Of a stretch of DNA of 61,662 nucleotides, positions 43,847-53,366 are shown in pieces; the first letter of the stretch is position 1; each line of letters opens with the position of its first letter. The notes below the pieces were generated by a model. It searched no databases, was not told the origin of the DNA, and worked only from the letters and a program-made list of their open reading frames with translations. The translations under genes and the position numbers were made by a program. The DNA is from Desulfovulcanus ferrireducens. Its GTDB lineage: Bacteria > Desulfobacterota > Desulfovibrionia > Desulfovibrionales > Desulfonatronovibrionaceae. The DNA is taken from the NCBI RefSeq assembly GCF_018704065.1, contig NZ_JAGUQP010000007.1, forward strand, positions 1 to 61,662. The letters are read 5' to 3'.

Positions 43847-43872
43847 TTAAAAGTTAATCTGTTAGCTTTTAA
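43847..43872. promoter_or_regulatory. Inverted repeat upstream of bioA
   Basis: TTAAAAGTTAA and TTAGCTTTTAA form an 11-bp inverted repeat with a 4-base spacer, 60 bases before the bioA start. Biotin operons are commonly repressed by BirA at such a site, but the sequence does not match a BirA consensus I can state firmly. Confidence 0.3.
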
Positions 43873-43931
43873 AAAACCCTAGATTTTATATATCATACCT
43901 AAAGCCTTTCATCTTAAACCCAATAAAAACT

Positions 43932-45239
43932 ATGAACTCAAAAAAGGACTGGGATCAGCTTCTCCAATTTGACCGCAATCATATCTGGCATCCGTACACT
44001 TCCATGTTGGATCCTCTGCCTGTTTACCCAGTGGTAGAGGCTAGGGGAGTACGCTTAAAACTTGCAGATGGCCGGGAACTTGTTGACGGCATGGCCTCCT
44101 GGTGGGCGGTAATTCACGGCTATAATCATCCTGTCCTGAATGAGGCCTTGGAATCACAGCTAAAAAAAATGGCTCATGTCATGTTTGGCGGGCTCACCCA
44201 CCAGCCTGCAGTTGAGCTTGCCAGCCTGCTTATTGAGATTACTCCCAAGCCCTTGCAAAAAGTCTTTTTTTCTGATTCTGGCTCTGTCTCTGTAGAGGTA
44301 GCCCTGAAAATGGCCCTCCAGTATTGGCAGGCTAAGGGAAAAACACGCAAAGCAAAGTTTTTAAGCCTGGCCAAAGGATATCATGGCGACACGTTTGGGG
44401 CCATGTCTGTTTGCGATCCCATAACCGGGATGCACAAACTATTTACCCATTTTTTGCCAAAAAATTTCTTTGTTTCAGCACCAGAATGTTCATTTGATGC
44501 TTCGTGGGATGAAAAATACATTACGGAATTTAAAACTCTTCTTCAAAAACATCATCAAGAGATTGCCGCGGTCATTCTGGAGCCCATTGTTCAAGGCGCT
44601 GGTGGCATGCGTTTTTATGCTCCGCAGTATCTACTTCGGGTTCGGGAACTTTGTACCCAGTATCAAGTGCTTCTAATTGCTGATGAAATTGCCACGGGCT
44701 TTGGCCGCACAGGCAAGCTGTTCGCCTGTGAGCACAGTCAGATCTGTCCGGATATCATGTGTTTGGGTAAGGCCTTGACTGGTGGATACATGACTTTGGC
44801 TGCCACTTTATGTACGGATGAAGTAGCTGAAACGATTTCGGGAGTCGAGCCCGGTGTTTTTATGCATGGTCCAACCTTTATGGCCAATCCCCTGGCATGT
44901 TCAGTGGCCAGGGCCAGCGTCCGGCTTTTGCTAAATTCTGCCTGGCAGGACAAGATTAAGAGCATCGAAAAACAGCTAAAAAAAGAGCTGGCCCCTTGCC
45001 AGGACTTGCCAGCAGTCAATGAAGTTCGTGTTTTAGGGGGGATTGGCGTTGTTGAAGTTAAAGAAAACGTTGATGTAGCCTGGATGCAAAAAGAGTTTGT
45101 ACGTCTGGGGGTATGGATCAGGCCTTTTTTAAACCTTATCTATATCATGCCGCCATACATCATTTCCACAGACGAGCTAAGAAGCCTAACCCAGGCTATT
45201 TTTTCTGTTGTCAGGAAAGTTGATGCTAAGTCTTCCTGA
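43932..45239 (+). CDS. bioA: Adenosylmethionine-8-amino-7-oxononanoate aminotransferase
   Basis: A 435-residue PLP enzyme of biotin synthesis, converting KAPA to DAPA with SAM as amino donor. Landmarks: IWHPYTSMLDPLPV at the start, GMASWWAVIHGYNHP (~55), FSDSGSVSVEVALKMALQYW (~110), LIADEIATGFGRTG (~240), and the PLP lysine in CLGKALTGGYMTLAAT (~277). The 3' end overlaps bioD by 17 bases. Confidence 0.95.
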   Translation: MNSKKDWDQLLQFDRNHIWHPYTSMLDPLPVYPVVEARGVRLKLADGRELVDGMASWWAVIHGYNHPVLNEALESQLKKMAHVMFGGLTHQPAVELASLLIEITPKPLQKVFFSDSGSVSVEVALKMALQYWQAKGKTRKAKFLSLAKGYHGDTFGAMSVCDPITGMHKLFTHFLPKNFFVSAPECSFDASWDEKYITEFKTLLQKHHQEIAAVILEPIVQGAGGMRFYAPQYLLRVRELCTQYQVLLIADEIATGFGRTGKLFACEHSQICPDIMCLGKALTGGYMTLAATLCTDEVAETISGVEPGVFMHGPTFMANPLACSVARASVRLLLNSAWQDKIKSIEKQLKKELAPCQDLPAVNEVRVLGGIGVVEVKENVDVAWMQKEFVRLGVWIRPFLNLIYIMPPYIISTDELRSLTQAIFSVVRKVDAKSS

Positions 45240-45876
45240 AAAGATTTTCATTACTGGCACAGATACGGATGTGGGCAAAACAGTTATTTCTGCCCTCCTT
45301 GTTCTGGGTCTAGGAGCCAAGTATTGGAAGCCAATACAAAGCGGCACAGAAGAGGGCACAGATGTCCAAAAAATTCAAAACATGACCGGACTGGATGAAG
45401 AATATTTTCTCCCCGAGGTTTACAAACTAAAGGCTCCTCTTTCCCCGCATCTGGCAGCTAGGCTGGAAGGTATAAGTATAGATTTAAACCGGATTGTCCT
45501 CCCTGAAACGCAAGGTCCGCTTATCGTTGAGGGAGCCGGAGGCGTTATGGTCCCGGTAAATGAGGAGCAGTTTATGCTTGATCTCATGCAAAGGCTCGCG
45601 CTTCCGGTTCTGGTTGTGGCCAGAAGCACTTTGGGTACCATCAACCATACTCTCCTGACCATTGACAAACTCCGTCGAGCAAGAGTTGAGATTTTAGGCG
45701 TGGTTTTAAATGGTCCTCAAAATATTGAGAACAAAAAGGCCATAGAAAAATATGGAAAAGTTAATGTACTGGCTGAAGTGGAGCCGTTGCCTGAGCTTAC
45801 GCCTCAGGGGGTACAAGAGGCATTTAGACGATGTTTTGGGGGAAAAGGGGAGAATGCACTATCCACCCCTTCTTAA
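45223..45876 (+). CDS. bioD: Dethiobiotin synthetase
   Basis: The start at ATG 45223 ([20 protein letters not shown]) with AGGAAA upstream is preferred to the TTG at 45208. The 217-residue P-loop enzyme has GTDTDVGKT around residues 11-19, KPIQSG (~40) and [13 protein letters not shown] (~105). It closes the ureido ring using ATP and CO2. It follows bioA with an overlap. Its 3' end meets the - strand chemosensory operon with a 4-base overlap (45873-45876). Confidence 0.93.
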   Translation: MLSLPEKIFITGTDTDVGKTVISALLVLGLGAKYWKPIQSGTEEGTDVQKIQNMTGLDEEYFLPEVYKLKAPLSPHLAARLEGISIDLNRIVLPETQGPLIVEGAGGVMVPVNEEQFMLDLMQRLALPVLVVARSTLGTINHTLLTIDKLRRARVEILGVVLNGPQNIENKKAIEKYGKVNVLAEVEPLPELTPQGVQEAFRRCFGGKGENALSTPS

Positions 45877-47375
45877 AACAACTCAATTTGAGGGCCTTCG
45901 TCTTTATCTGTTGTTAGAGTTTTTCCCGTTACATTTTCATGTACCTGGCGTTCACTATGCATTTTGTACTTGGTAAGCATTTCGTCAGCCTTAAAATCCT
46001 GCAGGTCTTTGAGCTGTTCCTGGTCATTTTTGTGGATTATGTCCAAAAAATTTTGGGCATGCGAGTTAATTTTATTTAATATTTCTACCACATTTTCTAT
46101 TCTTTGACGTGTAATATCCTGAAATTGGATATTGCTCATGGCTTCCATAAGCAAATTTGCAGCTTCCTGCGTTTTATTGTGCATTTTGGCAAGCATCTCT
46201 TGGTGGATTCTATCCAACTCGTCATAGGCATGAAGTAGCTCAAAAAGCTGGTTGTTCAACTGATCAAAGTTACGTTTTTGTTTGAGGCTATATTCTTTGT
46301 CCAATGTAGATTCAAAACGGCGTTCGACACTTTTAACTAACCCAAAAATTTGTTTTTGCATCTCATCGGCTGCTTGTTGAGATTTTGTAGAAAGTTTGTG
46401 CACTTCATCAGCAACTACCGCAAAGCCTCGCCCGGCTTCACCGGCGCGAGCTGCTTCAATAGCTGCATTTAAAGCCAGGAGCTTAGTTTGATCTGCTACT
46501 CCTTTGACCAAGGTAATTAAATCTACTAATTTTCTTATATCATCTAAAACAAGGCGCATATTTTGTTCATTTTCCTGGGCCTCCACCAGACGCTCTTCGG
46601 CTCCTTTTTGCATTGATTCAAGAGTATCCTTCCAATGGGTAGAGTCTGATCCCTCTGTTAGTTGTTTTACTTGATCCATAGATTCAGTTACAACCTGTAG
46701 GAGCTCCTGGACCGATTTATCTACGTGATCTAGACGTTCAACAATATCTTTAGCAGCATTTTCTGTGTCTGTAGTTACTGTAAACAATTGATCCTGAATA
46801 ATTTTATTGGTTAGGGAAAACTCTTGTAGACTTTTTTCCACTTTTTCTACAAAAAGTGGATGAATTTCTAAAGTTAAATCTTTATCTGTTTCTCTATCTG
46901 TCTCTGAAGTTTCTTCAGCCAAGGTGAGACTGTTTAGTTCGTCAACCAATGCCGTTAGTTTATGAGAAATATTTGTTAAAGTTGTATACAATTCATGAAG
47001 AAAAGACACTGTATCGTCGCCTGAATTAAAGTCGTTAATTTGTGACAAAGAAACAGAAAGACTTGCTATATTTTCATCTCCCTTTAGTTTGGTTAACTCT
47101 TTATACAACCGGTGCATAGTCTCTATTAATTCTGAAACCTCACGACTAATCTGGCGGGTTAATTGAATTAACTCTTTCTTTTTTTGAAGCTCTGTTTCTT
47201 GTCCGAAATATTGTCCTATAAAGGAGCATAACCAGGTAATGAGCAGCAAGGCAGGAATAGACAGAGCAATATTTAGCCGGCTCGATGTAGCAAACACCCA
47301 GTGCAGACCAAATCCGCCCGCCCCAGCGAGTAGACAAACAAGCCACAGGCTTAGCCACCTTGGAATTTTTTTCAT
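45873..47375 (-). CDS. Methyl-accepting chemotaxis-type protein, two TM helices and no periplasmic domain
   Basis: The start at ATG 47375 has GGGAGGAG upstream. The 500-residue protein has two close hydrophobic helices (residues 6-27 and 35-52) with only a few residues between them, then coiled coil, so it has no external sensing domain. The signalling tip is [40 protein letters not shown] (~residues 300-340). A CheW/CheZ-like C-terminal region lacks the usual receptor tail for CheR docking. It is the last gene of the operon and may sense membrane state or internal cues. Confidence 0.85.
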   Translation of the reverse strand: MKKIPRWLSLWLVCLLAGAGGFGLHWVFATSSRLNIALSIPALLLITWLCSFIGQYFGQETELQKKKELIQLTRQISREVSELIETMHRLYKELTKLKGDENIASLSVSLSQINDFNSGDDTVSFLHELYTTLTNISHKLTALVDELNSLTLAEETSETDRETDKDLTLEIHPLFVEKVEKSLQEFSLTNKIIQDQLFTVTTDTENAAKDIVERLDHVDKSVQELLQVVTESMDQVKQLTEGSDSTHWKDTLESMQKGAEERLVEAQENEQNMRLVLDDIRKLVDLITLVKGVADQTKLLALNAAIEAARAGEAGRGFAVVADEVHKLSTKSQQAADEMQKQIFGLVKSVERRFESTLDKEYSLKQKRNFDQLNNQLFELLHAYDELDRIHQEMLAKMHNKTQEAANLLMEAMSNIQFQDITRQRIENVVEILNKINSHAQNFLDIIHKNDQEQLKDLQDFKADEMLTKYKMHSERQVHENVTGKTLTTDKDEGPQIELF

Positions 47376-47442
47376 TTTTCTCCTCCCATAAACAGGGACC
47401 AATTTGTTCGCTATTTTTACTTTATATAAATTTTTCAGTTTG

Positions 47443-47814
47443 TTAGGTTCCTGGCAAGACCCTCTTGATCACCGCTAACAGATCCTGGGCTTTTACTGGT
47501 TTGACCAACCAGCCAGTGGCTCCGGCTTTTTTGGCCTCCTGGCGTTTAGTCTGCTGGGACTCTGTGGTGAGCATAAGAATAGGTACGAAGCGAAATCCTG
47601 GTAGTTTGCGCAGTTCCTTGATCAAAGTCATGCCATCCATAATCGGCATATTAAGATCAGTGATAACCAGGTCAGGTTTCAGCCCTGCATTTATTTTGTC
47701 AAGCGCCTTCTGGCCATTTTCTGCCTTTTCAACCTTATAGCCGGCTTTGGTTAAAATAGTAGTCATACTTAAAAGTAAGGTGCTTGAGTCATCCACGAGC
47801 AAAATTGTTTTCAT
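47443..47814 (-). CDS. cheY: CheY-like response regulator
   Basis: A 123-residue single receiver domain. It starts [17 protein letters not shown] with acidic DD at 8-9, the phosphoacceptor aspartate in [12 protein letters not shown] (D~54), and the conserved Thr/Lys in MLTTESQ and GWLVKP. It carries the CheA phosphoryl signal. It is the second of two stand-alone receivers in this operon; the two differ enough to have separate targets. Confidence 0.93.
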   Translation of the reverse strand: MKTILLVDDSSTLLLSMTTILTKAGYKVEKAENGQKALDKINAGLKPDLVITDLNMPIMDGMTLIKELRKLPGFRFVPILMLTTESQQTKRQEAKKAGATGWLVKPVKAQDLLAVIKRVLPGT

Positions 47815-47838
47815 AGTTATCCCCCTTTTTTACGAAAA

Positions 47839-48612
47839 TTATCGTTTCCACAAAGTTTCTAACTCTTCAGCTAACAGATGGTAGTCCATGGCCCCAGGGC
47901 TTTTGGGAGCATAATGACTAACCGGCTGGCCAGCAGCAAAGGCCTCTGCCAGGCGCACATTAGTACGGATGCCGCGCAAAATACGTTGCTGGCCAAATTG
48001 GGCGGTCAGTTCTCTGATTACCTGTTGATGCATTTTGATTCGTCGATCAAACATAACCGGAAAAAGCCCTATCAGTCTTAACTCTTTATTATAATTAGTA
48101 GCCACTTGATAAAATAGGCGTGCCATTTGGCGTACGCCAATTCCGGCGAGATAATGGGGCAAGAAAGGAATTAATACCCCATGTGCAGCAGCCAAAGCAT
48201 TAACCAGGATAAGGTCTAAAGTAGGTGGTGTGTCCAGGATAATACGGGCAAAAGTTTGGTGGGCAAGAAGATCAGCCAACTGGCGTTTTAAAATCAAGTT
48301 GTCAGGATTAGCTTTGCTTGTTTGAAAATCTAAATTTGCGGGCACGAAATAGAGATTTTCGAAAACCGTTTTATGAACTGCTGTGTGCAGGCGAAATTGA
48401 GGGTCATGAAACATGTCGTGGGCATAAAGGTCGAATTTTCTTATGTCTTTAAAGCCAAGCCCCCAACCAGCATGACCTTGGGTGTCTAGATCAATTAGTA
48501 AACATTTCTTGCCTTGCCTAGCCCACTCCGCAGCCAGGTTCACGGCAGTAGTCGTTTTGCCTGTTCCACCCTTACGGTTAGCTATGGCTACGATCAGTGT
48601 ATGTTGAACCAT
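47839..48612 (-). CDS. ParA-family ATPase of a chemosensory system
   Basis: A 257-residue MinD/ParA-type ATPase. The deviant Walker A KGGTGKTT is at 14-21, the Walker A' LIDLDTQGHAG follows, and LDTPPTLDLILVNAL is the switch II region. In some bacteria a ParA protein (ParC, PpfA) encoded in a che operon places the soluble chemosensory array evenly in the cell and ensures its inheritance. The same is likely here, since this operon also encodes a soluble receptor. It follows the small STAS-like gene by two bases. Confidence 0.88.
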   Translation of the reverse strand: MVQHTLIVAIANRKGGTGKTTTAVNLAAEWARQGKKCLLIDLDTQGHAGWGLGFKDIRKFDLYAHDMFHDPQFRLHTAVHKTVFENLYFVPANLDFQTSKANPDNLILKRQLADLLAHQTFARIILDTPPTLDLILVNALAAAHGVLIPFLPHYLAGIGVRQMARLFYQVATNYNKELRLIGLFPVMFDRRIKMHQQVIRELTAQFGQQRILRGIRTNVRLAEAFAAGQPVSHYAPKSPGAMDYHLLAEELETLWKR

Positions 48613-48614
48613 TT

Positions 48615-48854
48615 TCAGGCCTTATGTCTTACCTTTGCAAGTACTGTCTGCAAAAATTCGTCTTCCGGAGGGGAAGCAATTTCCGGCTGCAGGGCCATCA
48701 GAACCTGAAGAATGGCTGTGTGAATGTGCTGTGCCTGCTTAAGGTCTAGTTTGCCAGCAGGGTGCTCTTTTAACCAATCAAGAAGAGGCTCGGCCTCTTC
48801 GACCGTGCAAATATCTGAAAAAATTGCTGTATCTTCGGTAATTTTTATAGGCAT
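48615..48854 (-). CDS. Small STAS-like protein
   Basis: A 79-residue protein starting 10 bases inside the end of cheA and ending two bases before the ParA start, so it is translationally embedded in the operon. The pattern ILDLKQAQHIHTAILQVLMAL resembles the strand-helix core of STAS or anti-sigma-antagonist-type domains (LDLSxVxxIDxxGLQLL), without the serine. I cannot assign a function. The position between CheA and ParA suggests an adaptor. Confidence 0.6.
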   Translation of the reverse strand: MPIKITEDTAIFSDICTVEEAEPLLDWLKEHPAGKLDLKQAQHIHTAILQVLMALQPEIASPPEDEFLQTVLAKVRHKA

Positions 48855-51493
48855 TTGACCAACTCCTTAAGGTTAAGAACCAGAAGTACCCGACCATCGC
48901 CAAGCAGGGTGGCTCCGGCATAAATGCGAAATTTAGCCATCAGGCCTTCCAATGGTTTTAAAATGATGTCTACCCCCTCGTGAAATTTATCCACAATCAG
49001 GCCCAACTCCTCCCTGCCGGTATTGACTACTAATATCGCCTCTTCTTCAGTCTCTTTCCTGGCGTTTTCTTGGGTAGAGAGTTGAAGAACATCACCTAAG
49101 CGACATAAAGGAATCAGACGATTTCGTAAAATAACGGTCTCTTTATTTTTTATCAGATGGATGTCATTTGCGGGCACGCGTACTGTTTCCATTACACTTT
49201 CTATGGGTACTCCAAAGATTTCTCCTCCAACTTCAATCATGAGTACTCTGGTTACAGCCATGGTTAAGGGTAGAGAAAGGCTGATGACTGTACCCCGCCC
49301 TTTTTCGCTTTTAATGGAGATGCTTCCACCGGCATTTTCAACCATGGTTCGGACGGCATCCATACCTACTCCTCGACCGGAAACATCAGATACCTGTTCA
49401 GCCGTGGACAGACCCGGGGCAAAAATAAGTTGAAGAGCTTCCTCTTCTGTAATTTGGTCCAGCTTTTCTTCATCGATTAGCCCCTTTTCATAGGCCTTGC
49501 GTTTAACTATTTCCGGATCAATTCCTCGGCCGTCATCACTAATTTCAATAACTACCTGATCCTCAAGGTGAATAGCGCGTAAACGGACTTCTCCTTCTAT
49601 AGGCTTACCCAAAGCTTCTCTCTCTTCTGGGGGTTCTATACCGTGATCGATGCTGTTACGCAGTAGATGTACCAGTGGCTCTGCCAGGTCTTCAACAACA
49701 TTTTTGTCTGCCTCTGTCTCCTCTCCTTCTATAATCAATCTGACTTTCTTGCCTAGTTTTCGGCTTAGATCTCTTACTAGGCGGGGGAAGCGTTGAAACA
49801 CATGTGATACGGGAACCATACGCACTTGCATCACAGCTGTTTGCAACTCTTCACAGATACGATTAATGGCTCCGTATTGTGTTTTAAGTTCCTTAGCCAA
49901 CTCCCTACTCTGAAAAACCTCTTCAGCCCTTTTGGCCAGAAAAGGCAAGCTGTTTTTAGCCACCACCAGTTCACTTACAAGGTCCATTAGGACATCTATG
50001 CGTTTTTGGTCCACCTTTAACACCTTGATCGTCTGCTTAACCGGAGGGCTTGGTTTTACAACTGGTTTTTTTTCTGTTTCTTGCTGGACAGGGGCCTGTT
50101 TCTCCGGCTCCTTGCGGATTGGTTCTGGTTCAGGCTCTGTACTGCCCTTGGATGATAAGATGTCGTTTATAAAAGTGAGGAGGGGAGAAAAACTTTTTTC
50201 TTTTTGAGCCTTATCTATAAGGGCAGAAATTTCTTCCGTGCTTTTCTCTATTGCAGAGAAAGGCAGACAGCGTTTTAAGACCTCGCCAATACTTAATAAA
50301 CGTCCTGTCCATAGCTCAGGAGGGCAAGGAAGCTGGAGCAACTTTTGTTGAGTGCGCAAAATGTCGAGGGCTAACTTAGTGGTAAGTTCATCTTTTTGTC
50401 CTTCTTCCTGTGGGTAGTCAACCTTATTTTCTTCTTGTTCTTCAACAACTTCTCCTTCTGGCATTATGCCTGTGGCAACGGCTTGAACCAGATTTTTTAT
50501 CAGGCTTTCATTTGGTCCGCTTGGATGCTCCAAAACAACTTTTAACCAGCGCAGGGCCGAGGCCTGGAAAAGATCAGGACCAGCCACTTCCAGGGCCACA
50601 TCAACAGCTTTGAGCAGAGATGACCAGTCCTTGTTATCAATTAACTGTGTGGCGTCCTGAACAAACAAACCAAAGGGTTCGTTATCGCCAACTTCTCCTT
50701 GCGGGAAAATCAAGTCTTGTATGGAAATTCTGGCCTGCTGTACTTCTTCTTCCACATAGGTAAAAAGCTCCTTTATCTCTTCCAGGGAAGCCTTGGTCAA
50801 AGCATAAAATTGTACCAGGCAGGTAAATGGATCAAACTCGTTTATATCCGGCCACGGTTCCCTTGTTTCTATGCCAAACCAACAAAGTTCAGGGATTTGA
50901 CGCATGGTATAAAGGGGATCATCGCCATTAAAAAAACACTGTTCGTCTGGTATATAGGTTATAGCCAGCAAGGTATCATTTAGATTTTGGGCTTGCCGTA
51001 CAATAAGTTGTCGTTCCTCTTCACTGATTTTGGCCAGCCAATCAATATTTGAACCCAGCTCAGCTTCATGCCCAGTATCAGTTTCCTGTTGTCCGTTTTC
51101 CAGGGCAACATTACTAATCATGCCTCTTAACTTTGTTTTTAGTTCTTCACTTATCTCTTCTGCATCCGGCGACAACTTTTCTTCTGCTTCCAGGTCGTCC
51201 AGCCAAGTATTTACCTGATCCAAACTATCTAAAAGAATATCCACCATATCTGGAGATAGTTTTAGGCGGCCTTCACGAACAATATCTAGCACATCCTCGG
51301 CAGCATGAACCACATTGGTTAAGGGAGCAATATCAAATAAGCCAGAGGAGCCTTTAATGGTATGGATAGCCCGGAAGAGACCATTTAGTATGTTTAAATC
51401 GTCCGGATTATTTTCCAGGTGCAGAAAAGCCTGGCTGGCTTCTTCCAGAAGTTCGCGGGATTCGTTTATAAACTCTTGTAAAAGCGTATTCAT
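48845..51493 (-). CDS. cheA: CheA histidine kinase with long linker
   Basis: An 882-residue CheA. The N-terminal Hpt domain carries the phosphorylated histidine H44 (RAIHTIKGSSG). A long, poorly conserved region (~120-490) contains acidic and proline-rich parts where CheY-binding P2 would lie. The P3 dimerisation helices follow (~495-560), then the ATPase with N box LLRNSIDHGIEPPEER, G1 DDGRGID and G2 GRGVGMDAVR. The C-terminal CheW-like P5 domain starts VLMIEVGGEIFGVPIESV. It is the kinase core of this pathway. It overlaps both neighbours. Confidence 0.95.
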   Translation of the reverse strand: MNTLLQEFINESRELLEEASQAFLHLENNPDDLNILNGLFRAIHTIKGSSGLFDIAPLTNVVHAAEDVLDIVREGRLKLSPDMVDILLDSLDQVNTWLDDLEAEEKLSPDAEEISEELKTKLRGMISNVALENGQQETDTGHEAELGSNIDWLAKISEEERQLIVRQAQNLNDTLLAITYIPDEQCFFNGDDPLYTMRQIPELCWFGIETREPWPDINEFDPFTCLVQFYALTKASLEEIKELFTYVEEEVQQARISIQDLIFPQGEVGDNEPFGLFVQDATQLIDNKDWSSLLKAVDVALEVAGPDLFQASALRWLKVVLEHPSGPNESLIKNLVQAVATGIMPEGEVVEEQEENKVDYPQEEGQKDELTTKLALDILRTQQKLLQLPCPPELWTGRLLSIGEVLKRCLPFSAIEKSTEEISALIDKAQKEKSFSPLLTFINDILSSKGSTEPEPEPIRKEPEKQAPVQQETEKKPVVKPSPPVKQTIKVLKVDQKRIDVLMDLVSELVVAKNSLPFLAKRAEEVFQSRELAKELKTQYGAINRICEELQTAVMQVRMVPVSHVFQRFPRLVRDLSRKLGKKVRLIIEGEETEADKNVVEDLAEPLVHLLRNSIDHGIEPPEEREALGKPIEGEVRLRAIHLEDQVVIEISDDGRGIDPEIVKRKAYEKGLIDEEKLDQITEEEALQLIFAPGLSTAEQVSDVSGRGVGMDAVRTMVENAGGSISIKSEKGRGTVISLSLPLTMAVTRVLMIEVGGEIFGVPIESVMETVRVPANDIHLIKNKETVILRNRLIPLCRLGDVLQLSTQENARKETEEEAILVVNTGREELGLIVDKFHEGVDIILKPLEGLMAKFRIYAGATLLGDGRVLLVLNLKELVKCL

Positions 51494-51861
51494 CTTGTCC
51501 CTCCCACCAAGATGTTAACGATACTTTGGAGTACCTCTGGCTGCACGGGTTTAACCAGATAATAATTTGCCCCGGCCTCATAGGCCTGTGCTTCATCTTG
51601 CTCGCCGGCTTCTGTGCTAATCATAATGGCCGGGATAGACATTAAGTCCGGATTCTGGCGTACTTCTTTTAAAAAACGATATCCATCCATTTTGGGCATG
51701 TTCACATCTACGAGCAATAAGTCAAAATTATCACGCATCATCTTTTCTAATGCCTCTACTCCATTTGCTGCCTCTTCTGCTTTCAGCCCTATTTCTTCTA
51801 CTTGTTGACGGTGATACATGCGGACTGTAACTGCATCATCAACTATCAATACCCGTTTCAT
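51490..51861 (-). CDS. cheY: CheY-like response regulator
   Basis: A 123-residue receiver domain. It starts MKRVLIVDDAVTVRMYH (DD at 8-9), with the phosphoacceptor in LLLVDVNMPKMDGYRF (~D53), and Thr/Lys in MISTEAG and YLVKPV. It lies directly upstream of cheA, overlapping its start by 4 bases, so it is probably the main substrate of this CheA. Confidence 0.93.
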   Translation of the reverse strand: MKRVLIVDDAVTVRMYHRQQVEEIGLKAEEAANGVEALEKMMRDNFDLLLVDVNMPKMDGYRFLKEVRQNPDLMSIPAIMISTEAGEQDEAQAYEAGANYYLVKPVQPEVLQSIVNILVGGTR

Positions 51862-51863
51862 GA

Positions 51864-52709
51864 CTATCTCCAGGTAGTTAAGGGTTTTTGATAGACAATG
51901 GCCTGGGGGAATTTACGTACCTTGAACAGGGAAGTTATCCGACTCATGGACTCTGAATGCCCTAAGAAGATAATTCCTCCAGGGTTTAAACTATCGTAAA
52001 ATGCCTCAGCTGCCTTGCGACGGGATACATCGTCAAAATAAATCAAAAGGTTGCGACAAAAAATAAGATCAAAGTCCCGCATTTTTTTTGTATCCTCAAA
52101 GTCACAGATGTTTATTTGTCTAAAATCAATGGCTTCGCGTAAATCCTGGTCAATAAGATAACGCCCGCCAGATAACTGTTTAAAATACTTTCGTAAAATT
52201 TCTCGAGGTAAATATTGTACGGAACGAGAATTATATATTCCTTGCTTGGATTTTTCTAATACTTTGGTATCAATATCAGAGGCAACAATTTCTACATCTA
52301 CTTCATCAATAAGAGGCCAGTATTCCAAAAGGTAAATGGCAATAGAGTAAGGTTCTTCTCCGGTAGAGCAGGGTATGGACCAGATACGAATGAGCTCCTT
52401 TTTTTTGCGTTGGACAATTTCTGGCAATACAGATTCAACCATGCACTTTAGTTGATATTCTTCCCGAAAGAAATAGGTCTCATTAACAGTCATTAAATTG
52501 ACTAGCTCTTGGAATTCCTTGCCTGAGGCCTGAAAACGCATAAAGGTGAAATAAGAACGAAAGTTACGATGGCCAGTAGCTTTGATGCGTTCGATCAATC
52601 TTTTATCCACAAAATAGCGTTTGGAATCTCCAAAATAGATGCCAGTTTTGCGGTAAAAGTAGTCGCGAAAGCGTTCAAAATCAGCATCCGAAATCTTGAT
52701 TTGAGACAT
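51864..52709 (-). CDS. cheR: CheR protein-glutamate methyltransferase
   Basis: A 281-residue enzyme with an N-terminal helical domain (FERFRDYFYRKTGIYFGDSKR) and a SAM-binding domain with IPCSTGEEPYSIAI (~135-148), DIDTKVLEKSKQGIYN, and FDLIFCRNLLIYFD (~215). It methylates receptor glutamates, counteracted by CheB from the same operon. It starts two bases after the HEAT-repeat gene ends. Confidence 0.95.
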   Translation of the reverse strand: MSQIKISDADFERFRDYFYRKTGIYFGDSKRYFVDKRLIERIKATGHRNFRSYFTFMRFQASGKEFQELVNLMTVNETYFFREEYQLKCMVESVLPEIVQRKKKELIRIWSIPCSTGEEPYSIAIYLLEYWPLIDEVDVEIVASDIDTKVLEKSKQGIYNSRSVQYLPREILRKYFKQLSGGRYLIDQDLREAIDFRQINICDFEDTKKMRDFDLIFCRNLLIYFDDVSRRKAAEAFYDSLNPGGIIFLGHSESMSRITSLFKVRKFPQAIVYQKPLTTWR

Positions 52710-52711
52710 GA

Positions 52712-53344
52712 TTATGCTTCACTCTTAGTCCGTTCAATGACAGTATCTACGGCAAAGGCAATGTATGGTTCGTTGGCAAAGCGTTGTTTGACCTCTAAAA
52801 GAGCAGGGATCATTTCCGGAGTCCCTACTTCTGCCAGGCGATCCAAGGCAGCAGCCACCACATTTACATGGTCATCGGTCCTAATCACCTGTAAAAGCCA
52901 TTCAGGTACCTGGGCATGTGGAAGAACCTGTAAAATATCTACGGCAAAGATACGTACATCAGAATCAGGGTCGCGCAAGAGTTTCTCTATATAAGGAGCT
53001 ACGGCTTCGGGTAATGCCTGAAGAACTTCTATTACTTTATTGCGAAGCCCTGCATCATCACTGCGTAAAAAAGGAATGAGATTCTTTACAACCTCTTCTC
53101 CGCCAATGGTTAACAGGCTGTTCAGAATGCTCTCTTGCACGCTTAACACCTGTTCTTTCTGAAGACGACGGCACAACGGCTCTACAGCCTGTTCAAAACC
53201 AGCCAGTTCTCTGGCAGCCCAGCGTCGAATCTGTATATCAGGATCATTGAGTTGATTTATAAGTCCCTGAAAATTACGCTTCAAAGATCTTCGTTCTTCT
53301 TTAGGTTTTGATTTTTGTATATCTCTTGCTTTTTTTAAGGCCAT
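52712..53344 (-). CDS. HEAT-repeat protein in che operon
   Basis: A 210-residue all-helical protein. Four or five HEAT/PBS-lyase-type repeats are visible, each with a D(P)D-x-x-x-R-x-x-A-x-x-x-L pattern (DPDIQIRRWAARELAGF, DAGLRNKVIEVLQAL, DPDSDVRIFAVDILQVL, DDHVNVVAAALDRLAEV). Such repeats bind proteins. Related genes accompany che loci in Desulfovibrio and deltaproteobacteria; their role there is a scaffold or adaptor, undefined in detail. It lies between cheB and cheR. Confidence 0.8.
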   Translation of the reverse strand: MALKKARDIQKSKPKEERRSLKRNFQGLINQLNDPDIQIRRWAARELAGFEQAVEPLCRRLQKEQVLSVQESILNSLLTIGGEEVVKNLIPFLRSDDAGLRNKVIEVLQALPEAVAPYIEKLLRDPDSDVRIFAVDILQVLPHAQVPEWLLQVIRTDDHVNVVAAALDRLAEVGTPEMIPALLEVKQRFANEPYIAFAVDTVIERTKSEA

Positions 53345-53366
53345 GTTTTTATCTCCCTTTTGGTTT

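Noticed and set aside
43847-43872. Firm BirA operator
   Set aside because: The inverted repeat is in the right place but does not match a consensus I can defend, so it is kept only as a low-confidence site.
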